A stretch of 10,797 nt of DNA from Deinococcus betulae (GTDB taxonomy: Bacteria > Deinococcota > Deinococci > Deinococcales > Deinococcaceae): contig NZ_JAIQXU010000055.1 of NCBI RefSeq assembly GCF_020166395.1, positions 1-10,797 of the forward strand, written 5' to 3'. Numbering within the stretch: the stretch's first letter is position 1; the number at the start of each line of letters is the position of its first letter. The notes beneath the pieces were generated by a model that saw only the letters and a list, made by a program, of their open reading frames with translations, was not told the DNA's origin and did not search any database. Both the position numbers and the translations under genes were made by a program. Below are positions 6,409 through 10,797 of this stretch, piece by piece.

Positions 6409-6572
6409 CCCCCGCCACGCCGAAGCGCGAGCGGGGGCTCATGGTGCGGGGCCAGGTGTCGGATGACGTGAAGTCCACCTGGCCCCGCACCCACAGCGGA
6501 CCGAGCCGCTGTCACAAGACACACATCCGCCCGCAGCGACGCGCTTCGGCTATGAAGAGACGCTGGGGCGGA
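6409..6572. ncRNA. Dense stem-loop cluster with complementary hairpin loops, structured RNA candidate
   Basis: This stretch has no convincing gene but five pairings. E: CCCCCGC (6409-6415) with GCGGGGG (6431-6437). B: a perfect 16-bp stem, 6443-6458 with 6476-6491, 17-base loop. C: ACAGCGG (6493-6499) with CCGCTGT (6506-6512). D: TCCGCCC plus CAGCG (6526-6532, 6534-6538) with 6561-6572, one bulged base. A: GCCGAAGCGCG in the loop of E (6419-6429) is the exact complement of CGCGCTTCGGC in the loop of D (6540-6550), so E and D could kiss. The strand is undecided. A weak plus promoter lies upstream; on the minus strand it would be the 3' region of the 68-residue gene, with hairpin E followed by TGTTGTT as a possible terminator. 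It matches no RNA family I know. It could instead be a DNA-level site such as a replication or packaging element. Confidence 0.4.
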
Positions 6573-6594
6573 CCTGCTTAGAGTACTGCTGCTT

Positions 6595-6801
6595 CTACTT
6601 CCGCAGCCAGGCCTGCAGGTCATTCCAGCCGCCCGTGCCGTATCCATCTGGCACGTCGCCATGCAGCTGGCGCCACTGCCAAGTGCCGCCCTCGCGCGTC
6701 ATGGTCGCCATCGGGCCCGAGCCGCGCGGCGCGTGGTACAGGGTGCGCTCCTGCGAGGTCTGTGGGTCACTGGGCAAGGGACGGCCAGGTTGAAAGGTCA
6801 T
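6595..6801 (-). CDS. Small soluble protein of unknown function
   Basis: A 68-residue protein that I do not recognise. It is polar and tryptophan-rich toward the C-terminus (TWQWRQLHGDVPDGYG, then GGWNDLQAWLRK), which looks like a small folded domain rather than a random reading frame. There is no Shine-Dalgarno. TACGCT (6808-6813, minus strand) sits 6 bases before the ATG, so it may be translated from a leaderless transcript as is common in Deinococcus, though no good -35 box is visible. It lies directly downstream of the terminator of the 99-residue membrane-protein gene, and the stem-loop cluster begins 22 bases beyond its stop. Confidence 0.5.
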   Translation of the reverse strand: MTFQPGRPLPSDPQTSQERTLYHAPRGSGPMATMTREGGTWQWRQLHGDVPDGYGTGGWNDLQAWLRK

Positions 6802-6828
6802 GGCGGCAGCGTAGCGCGCAGCGGCACT

Positions 6829-6855
6829 AAAAAAGCCTCCGCCTTACCTGGAGGC
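6829..6855 (-). terminator. Intrinsic terminator after the 99-residue membrane-protein gene
   Basis: On the minus strand GCCTCC, a 9-base loop, GGAGGC and then TTTTTT form a classic rho-independent terminator. It starts about 38 bases after the stop of the gene at 6893-7192. Confidence 0.85.
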
Positions 6856-6892
6856 AGGCGGGGGCCAGTTATGGAAGGTACTGGAAATGCTC

Positions 6893-7192
6893 TTAACGCC
6901 GCCGGGTAGGCACAATAGCCAAAATCACCCGGACCGCCATACCTAACATCCAGAATAAACCGACCAAGCCAACCCACAGGTTGAGGCCCGACTGCGTATA
7001 TACCAAGAGTGCGAACACAGAAGTGACTATGGAAAATACACACCATACGTACGAAATGCCACCTGTAGCTTGACGCGCACGCCAAGCCATATTGAGCAGT
7101 GCCAACGCGGTGGCAATCAATACAAGACATAAAAGCAGAAGACTGCCGTCTCTAAAATAAGGCTGAAATGCCTCAATGAAGGGATTTTCCAT
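6893..7192 (-). CDS. Three-helix membrane protein, possible holin or conversion protein
   Basis: A 99-residue protein with three hydrophobic segments at about 16-36 (GSLLLLCLVLIATALALLNMA), 46-66 (ISYVWCVFSIVTSVFALLVYT) and 71-93 (NLWVGLVGLFWMLGMAVRVIL), and a basic tail PTRRR. By the positive-inside rule the tail and the RAR loop near 38-40 would be cytoplasmic. I do not recognise the family. Its size, three helices and place downstream of the lysis/fibre operon allow a second holin or antiholin, but a lysogenic-conversion membrane protein is equally possible. It is a separate unit: a weak terminator lies between it and the fibre gene, and a strong one follows it. There is no Shine-Dalgarno; TACGAT sits 5 bases before the ATG, which suggests a leaderless message. 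GC content is lower than in the late operon. Confidence 0.7.
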   Translation of the reverse strand: MENPFIEAFQPYFRDGSLLLLCLVLIATALALLNMAWRARQATGGISYVWCVFSIVTSVFALLVYTQSGLNLWVGLVGLFWMLGMAVRVILAIVPTRRR

Positions 7193-7197
7193 AGCTT

Positions 7198-7225
7198 ATC
7201 GTAAATGATTCTTCCCGAAAGTAAA
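7198..7225 (-). promoter_or_regulatory. Candidate leaderless promoter of the 99-residue membrane-protein gene
   Basis: On the minus strand TTTACT (7225-7220), a 16-base spacer and TACGAT (7203-7198) precede the ATG by only 5 bases. The first transcribed base would be at or beside the start codon. This arrangement is frequent in Deinococcus, but the boxes are only partial matches. Confidence 0.35.
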
Positions 7226-7267
7226 GTGTACCCGCAAAAGGTTGCACTGATATCGACATTGACAATC

Positions 7268-7288
7268 AAAAACGGCGTAAGTCGTCCG
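7268..7288 (-). terminator. Weak terminator at the end of the late operon
   Basis: On the minus strand CGG-A-CG, loop ACTTA and CG-CCG form a 5-bp stem with a bulge, followed by TTTTTG. It starts 12 bases after the stop of the collagen-like gene. The short stem makes it weak, but place and U-tract are right. Confidence 0.5.
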
Positions 7289-7300
7289 ATGGTCTAAATT

Positions 7301-9058
7301 TCAGGGATACGCAATCACGATGACGCAGCCGTTGCTGCCGTTCCCACCGGCGCCACCATTGCCAACGCTATCCACCGAGGCGCCGCCGCCACCACCCCCG
7401 CCACCCGGCCAGCCGCCATTGCCACCACTGCCCGCGTTTCCCGCACTGTTGCTCATCCCTCCGCCACCGCCTGGTGCGCCAAAAGGCAGGCCGGACGTGA
7501 CGTTCGCACCGTTGCCCCCATTGGTGCCCTGCGTGCCAGAGATGCTGCCACCACCGGTGCCGAATTGCCCGTGGCCCCTGGGATAACTCCCACCCAGGGC
7601 GGCGGGCAGTGTGCCGTTGGCCGTCGTGAAGCCGCCCCCTGCACCTCCACCAGACGCTGCGACCTGCACCGCCACAGGGGTAGAAGGGCTCGCGGTACTC
7701 GTGGCTCCGGCACCCGTCCCGCCAGGCCACTGCGCGGCAGAACCGGGCCCAGAGGCGCCGCTGCTGGTGCTGCCTCCCCCACCCCCGCCGCCCTGGGCCG
7801 CCACTACCAGGGTCCCGAACGAACTGGCGACGCTGCCTGAGCTGCCACTGTTACCCGCAGTGCTGTTGACGGTGACGGCCGCTGCTCCTGCCCCGCCAGC
7901 GCCTACCGTGACTGTGACGCTCGCGGGGACGATGCTGGCTGGGAAGGTGGCGATACTCACGCCACCACCCGTACCGCCCGCACCGCCAGCGCGGCCGGTG
8001 CCTGCAGCGGCTTTTCGGCCAGCGCCACCGCCCCCACCTGGCCCGATGCACACGACCTCAATCACCGTGGCCCAGCTGGGTTTGGTCCAGGTGAAGCTGC
8101 CGCTGGTGGTCGTGTCGCCATAGATCCAGATCTGCGACGTCTGGCTGCTGCCGGTGCCAGCTGGCCCGGTTGGGCCTTGCGGGCCTGTATCGCCCGGTGC
8201 CCCAGTCGCACCTGTCGGTCCTACGCCCCCCGTAGCACCTGCTGGACCCTGGGCACCGGTTGCCCCAGTCGCGCCAGTGGCGCCAGCAGTCCCCGCCGCA
8301 CCATCACTCCCGGCTGGGCCGGTGGCGCCTGTAGCCCCGGTTGCTCCTGTCGGCCCGGTTGAACCCTGAGCCCCTGCCGAGCCAACTGTGCCGGGATTGC
8401 CCTGCGGCCCTGTCGCCCCGGTGGGTCCAGTTGGTCCCGCTGGTCCAGTCGCTCCTGCACTGCCCGCCGCGCCAGGTGCGCCGTCCGCGCCCGTCGCCCC
8501 AGTCGGGCCGCCAGGGCCAGTACTTCCCGCTGGTCCTGCGGGTCCCTGGCTGCCGGTGGCACCTGGGGTGCCCTGGGGACCCGTGGCCCCTGCAGGTCCT
8601 GGATTGCCCTGAGCGCCGATCGCTCCAGGCGGCCCCACGCTGCCGCCTGCGCCGTCCGCTCCCGTGGGGCCAGTGGCGCCGGGTGCGCCCTGAGGGCCTG
8701 TGGGACCAGCAGCGCCAGGAGAACCTTGTGTTCCAGTCGGGCCTACGGGGCCAGTGCCACCTGCGGTCCCTGGGGTGCCCTGTGGACCTGTGGCACCGGC
8801 TGGCCCAGCGACACCTGCGGGCCCTTGGGCGCCAGTGGCACCTGCTGGTCCTGTGTTGCCGACTGCCCCCTGCGTCCCTGGAGACCCAGTGGCACCCGTT
8901 GCCCCAGTCGGCCCCTGGGGTCCGGTGGGACCCGTCGAGCCAGCGCCGCCGCCCAAGTCCACGTCCACCGTGACCTCGGGGCCGGGGTTCACTGAGATGC
9001 CGATGACCAGCACTGGCCCCGGCTGCACCGTCACGTTCACGACGATGGGGTCGCTCAT
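7301..9058 (-). CDS. Collagen-like phage fibre with glycine-rich C-terminal domain
   Basis: A 585-residue probable virion fibre. Residues 1-36 form a short beta-type head ([14 protein letters not shown] and on) that could attach to the particle. Residues 37-300 are 88 unbroken Gly-X-Y triplets, mostly GAT, GPT, GPQ and GPA, with no Lys or Arg and few Asp, typical of thread-like bacterial and phage collagens that trimerise without hydroxyproline. Residues 307-345 ([20 protein letters not shown], then [14 protein letters not shown]) open a glycine-rich domain running to the end, with runs such as [22 protein letters not shown] and [13 protein letters not shown], and closing in CVIVIAYP. This matches the glycine-rich tip domain seen in phage tail-fibre and adhesin proteins. 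The only two cysteines noticed flank that domain. The ATG overlaps the stop of the gene upstream (ATGA). The probable role is host-surface binding or virion decoration. The long proline-rich frames on the other strand are shadows. Confidence 0.88.
   Translation of the reverse strand: MSDPIVVNVTVQPGPVLVIGISVNPGPEVTVDVDLGGGAGSTGPTGPQGPTGATGATGSPGTQGAVGNTGPAGATGAQGPAGVAGPAGATGPQGTPGTAGGTGPVGPTGTQGSPGAAGPTGPQGAPGATGPTGADGAGGSVGPPGAIGAQGNPGPAGATGPQGTPGATGSQGPAGPAGSTGPGGPTGATGADGAPGAAGSAGATGPAGPTGPTGATGPQGNPGTVGSAGAQGSTGPTGATGATGATGPAGSDGAAGTAGATGATGATGAQGPAGATGGVGPTGATGAPGDTGPQGPTGPAGTGSSQTSQIWIYGDTTTSGSFTWTKPSWATVIEVVCIGPGGGGGAGRKAAAGTGRAGGAGGTGGGVSIATFPASIVPASVTVTVGAGGAGAAAVTVNSTAGNSGSSGSVASSFGTLVVAAQGGGGGGGSTSSGASGPGSAAQWPGGTGAGATSTASPSTPVAVQVAASGGGAGGGFTTANGTLPAALGGSYPRGHGQFGTGGGSISGTQGTNGGNGANVTSGLPFGAPGGGGGMSNSAGNAGSGGNGGWPGGGGGGGGASVDSVGNGGAGGNGSNGCVIVIAYP
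8159..8950 (-). repeat. Gly-X-Y collagen repeat, 88 triplets
   Basis: Glycine occupies every third residue from 37 to 298 without a single break. At DNA level this is a degenerate 9-base periodicity rich in ACC-GGG-type codons, prone to slippage and recombination, so repeat number may vary between related phages. Confidence 0.9.
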
Positions 9059-9399
9059 GCCCCGCTCCGGGTGTAGCCGGCCTGCCAGACCAGCACGAGG
9101 TCAAAGGCCGCCAAGTGCGCCTGATCGGGCCCAATCAAGATGACCGTGCTGTCCAGTTCGAACTCAATGGCCTTGGGCGTCCAGGACTTGCTCTGCGCGC
9201 CCGGAATCTTGAGCGTCACGCTTTGGCCAGTGACGACCGCACCCTGCCCCATGTCGTAGAGCACTTCACTCTGCAACCGTGTGCGCAACTGCGCCTGCAC
9301 GGTGGTTCCGCTCGGCAGCGTGACCCCAGAGACGTTGAAGGTCACGGTCGCGTCCTGCCCCTGCTTGAAGCCCGAAGCGCGTGGCGTTGGCGTGGTCAT
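9055..9399 (-). CDS. Small beta-rich protein, putative virion or baseplate component
   Basis: A 114-residue protein. Alternating hydrophobic and polar strings ([20 protein letters not shown], then [14 protein letters not shown] and FDLVLVW) predict an all-beta domain. The opening FKQGQD with a later S-W-T resembles small phage tail-region proteins that begin 'F.qGd...' and precede fibres, but I cannot name a family. ATG 9399 gives [10 protein letters not shown]; an in-frame start at 9450 would add 17 Arg/Pro/Gly residues inside the holin gene. The start overlaps the stop of the holin-like gene and the stop overlaps the fibre start, both as ATGA, so translation is coupled with the fibre. It may be an adaptor or chaperone for the fibre; that is inferred from position. 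Confidence 0.7.
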   Translation of the reverse strand: MTTPTPRASGFKQGQDATVTFNVSGVTLPSGTTVQAQLRTRLQSEVLYDMGQGAVVTGQSVTLKIPGAQSKSWTPKAIEFELDSTVILIGPDQAHLAAFDLVLVWQAGYTRSGA

Positions 9400-9890
9400 G
9401 GATGGCCCCGGTCCAGGGGGGCGTCGTCCAGACCGGGCACGGCGGGCCACTCCCCTGTCTGCCGCAGCACGTCTTCAATGGTGGCGGGCACGAGGTCATC
9501 GGGCAGGGCCACCTGACTCCCGATCATGGGCGGCAGGCTCTCCAGTTGCGCCTCCAGGCGCTTGCCCGTGGCCTTGATCTCCGCCTCGACGCGGGCCTTG
9601 GCCCCGTTCAGCTGCACCCCTGTGATGAAGTCCTTGCCGCCGCTCGCCACCAGGCCGGCAAAGAGGCCCAGCAGTCCACCACTCAGCCAGCCGGGCAGCA
9701 GCGGCAGCACGTCCCGGCCTGCCTCTTCCAGACCAGTGATGCCCAGCAGCACGCCCAGTCCCAGGCAGATGCCCTTGACCACATTGCCCTTGAGGCCCAG
9801 TTGCACCTTCAAGAACTGCGTGATCGTCGCCAGGATGCCGACGAACGTCACGAACGTGCCACCCAGCCCGGTCAAGTCGAATGCTTCCAC
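9396..9890 (-). CDS. Holin-like membrane protein
   Basis: A 164-residue protein with three likely membrane segments: about 10-28 (GGTFVTFVGILATITQFL), 36-54 (NVVKGICLGLGVLLGITGL) and 67-84 (GWLSGGLLGLFAGLVASG). A soluble tail includes a charged helix (98-119, KARVEAEIKATGKRLEAQLE) and an acidic C-terminus. It directly follows a phage muramidase gene, so I read it as the holin that lets the endolysin cross the membrane. The long C-terminal domain is larger than in minimal holins. It starts with GTG at 9890, chosen because a full AAGGAGGT (9896-9903) lies 5 bases upstream. Its stop overlaps the ATG of the next gene. Confidence 0.72.
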   Translation of the reverse strand: MEAFDLTGLGGTFVTFVGILATITQFLKVQLGLKGNVVKGICLGLGVLLGITGLEEAGRDVLPLLPGWLSGGLLGLFAGLVASGGKDFITGVQLNGAKARVEAEIKATGKRLEAQLESLPPMIGSQVALPDDLVPATIEDVLRQTGEWPAVPGLDDAPLDRGHP

Positions 9891-9891
9891 C

Positions 9892-10506
9892 TCAGACCTC
9901 CTTCCCGTCGGGAATGGCGATGATCTTCAACCCGTCCCCGCTCGTGCGCACCATGACGCGCGCCCGCCCGTATCCCGGCAGTGGCGTTCCATCGGGCAGC
10001 AGCAGCGGCGCGATGTTCTCCTGTGGCGCTGCTTTGGGCGGGACAGGGGTGCCCCGCGCCTCCCAGGCCGCCGCCTGCCGGGTCAGGGTGGCCACGCGGT
10101 TCTCCCAGCCGCGCCCATAGCGGGCGTAGGTACTGAGACTGCGCAGGAACGCCAGGCGCAGGTTCAGGAACTGGCGCCAGTCTCGTGTGCGGGCCAGGAA
10201 CTCGCGGGCCCGGCCCACGCCACTGTTCACGGCGGTGTCGAACGCCACGAGGGCGAGCGCCGGCGGCAGCTGCTCGGCGCCAATGGCAAACCAGTACCGG
10301 GTCTGATAAATGCGCCGGGCGTCGTCCAGCGTGAGGTTCCTGATGTCGAGTGTCGGGTTGGCGTGGGCGGCGATGCCCCATTTCGTGCCGCGCAGCTCAC
10401 CCTGGCCAATCACGCCGCTGGTCCAGTTGCCCCGGTCGTGCGGGTCGGCCGTGTACCCGCCCTCGTGGCCGATGATGATGCGGAACGCCTCGTTAAAGTC
10501 CGTCAT
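9892..10506 (-). CDS. Endolysin, glycoside hydrolase family 108 (N-acetylmuramidase)
   Basis: A 204-residue phage lysozyme expected to cut the glycan strand of peptidoglycan. The family motif HEGGYTADPHDRGNW (14-28) carries the catalytic glutamate E15. TKWGI (41-45) corresponds to the usual 'T.(W/F)GI' box. The inserted SGVIGQGELRG before it is like the G-rich segment seen in many phage members. The second half has AFDTAVNSGVGRA (88-100) and LRLAFLRSLSTYARYGRGWENRV (116-138), the helical peptidoglycan-binding region that normally follows. Residues 160-204 (about PQENIAPLLLPDGTPLPGYG onward) form an extra C-terminal stretch, probably beta, that I do not recognise. No signal peptide is visible, so export needs the holin encoded next. 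ATG 10506 is preceded by GGAGGG 3 bases away and overlaps the upstream stop (ATGA). Confidence 0.92.
   Translation of the reverse strand: MTDFNEAFRIIIGHEGGYTADPHDRGNWTSGVIGQGELRGTKWGIAAHANPTLDIRNLTLDDARRIYQTRYWFAIGAEQLPPALALVAFDTAVNSGVGRAREFLARTRDWRQFLNLRLAFLRSLSTYARYGRGWENRVATLTRQAAAWEARGTPVPPKAAPQENIAPLLLPDGTPLPGYGRARVMVRTSGDGLKIIAIPDGKEV
9896..9903 (-). promoter_or_regulatory. Perfect Shine-Dalgarno fixing the GTG start of the holin-like gene
   Basis: AAGGAGGT on the minus strand lies 5 bases before GTG 9890, within the last codons of the endolysin gene. The eight-base match probably compensates for the GTG start. Confidence 0.8.
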
Positions 10507-10797
10507 GGTCCCTCCGTGGGGTCAGGTGGCCAGAGTGTGCGGTCGTAGCCCAGCTTTTCGGCTTCAATCCGTGCCTGCAGCGTGCGGTAGCGCCAGGCGT
10601 CAATCAGTTCGGCCTGCTTGGCCATTCGCGTTTCGTTGCGGTCCTGCTGGTCTTCAAGGACTTTGTTGCGCTGCGCCAGGCCGTCCCGGGTGTCTTTTTC
10701 CTGCCCGGTGGCCCCACTCAGCAGGCCCTTGAGGAACACGCCCAGCGCCGCCAGCAGCCCCCCGCCCCCCAGCAGGGTGGCCGCCGTGGTCGCCGCA
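10503..10797 (-). CDS. TM plus coiled-coil protein of the lysis operon, 5' end outside the window
   Basis: About 97 C-terminal residues are visible. The frame stays open to the window edge, so the GTG at 10739 is unlikely to be the true start. The first visible part (TLLGGGGLLAALGVFLKGLL) is a probable membrane helix, followed by a charged helical stretch (QEKDTRDGLAQRNKVLEDQQ, then ETRMAKQAELIDAWRYRTLQ and ARIEAEKLG) that could form a coiled coil, and a short LWPPDPTEGP tail. A membrane anchor plus coiled coil just before an endolysin resembles an inner-membrane spanin or an accessory lysis protein, but without the N-terminus this is only a suggestion. The stop overlaps the endolysin ATG as ATGA. 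Confidence 0.65.
   Translation of the reverse strand, partial: AATTAATLLGGGGLLAALGVFLKGLLSGATGQEKDTRDGLAQRNKVLEDQQDRNETRMAKQAELIDAWRYRTLQARIEAEKLGYDRTLWPPDPTEGP

Noticed and set aside
6297..6662. 121-residue minus-strand frame across the stem-loop cluster
   Set aside because: Ser/Arg/Ala-rich with no folded look; it overlaps the better 68-residue gene and spans strong inverted repeats and a composition change.
8159..8950. Possible CRISPR-like or satellite array
   Set aside because: The periodicity is 9 bases, in frame and degenerate; it is collagen coding sequence, with no spacer/repeat organisation.
7320..9143. Proline-rich plus-strand frames opposite the collagen-like gene
   Set aside because: Gly-X-Y codons read backwards give Pro/Ala/Val repeats. 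The minus frame has a coherent three-part fibre layout and coupled start, the plus frames do not.

Overview
The window reads as part of a temperate phage or prophage from a high-GC bacterium. Deinococcus or a relative is my best guess. The reasons are the strongly GC-rich coding sequence, late phage genes (GH108 endolysin, holin, collagen-like fibre), and two small genes that lack a Shine-Dalgarno but have a TANNNT box 5-6 bases before the ATG, a leaderless arrangement common in Deinococcus. The host assignment is inference. No tRNA, rRNA, CRISPR array, integrase or transposase was seen.

Layout. (1) 2-4945, plus strand, GC-rich: a nucleic-acid modification/accessory module. It holds the 3' part of a PAPS-reductase-family (DndC-like) gene, a 744-residue C5-cytosine methyltransferase with a repeat-built recognition region, an ASCH-like phage protein, a small Arg-rich protein, and a second ASCH-domain protein. 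The last three are chained by ATGA stop/start overlaps. (2) 4946-5857, plus strand: an abrupt AT-rich island with one membrane-anchored, coiled-coil-like protein that has its own promoter-like sequence and a good ribosome binding site. It looks horizontally acquired, like a phage moron. (3) 5858-6830: a mosaic junction between the convergent blocks. It contains degenerate short ORFs, a 14-bp hairpin, a 61-residue two-helix membrane protein (minus), a non-coding stretch dense in inverted repeats (6409-6572) whose two hairpin loops are complementary over 11 bases, and a 68-residue unknown protein (minus). (4) 6829-7192, minus: a 99-residue three-helix membrane protein followed by an intrinsic terminator. 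(5) 7268-10797, minus: a late lysis/fibre operon. In transcription order it carries a TM plus coiled-coil protein running off the window, a GH108 endolysin, a holin-like membrane protein, a small beta-rich protein, and a collagen-like fibre with 88 uninterrupted Gly-X-Y triplets and a glycine-rich C-terminal domain. A weak terminator follows.

How the parts may work together: the minus operon would complete the virion (fibre) and open the cell (holin plus muramidase). The plus operon would modify phage DNA or handle modified bases. The AT-rich gene and the small membrane proteins between them sit where lysogenic-conversion or anti-phage genes are usually carried. The observations most worth following are the kissing-hairpin RNA candidate, the methyltransferase/ASCH/PAPS-reductase grouping, and the AT-rich island.
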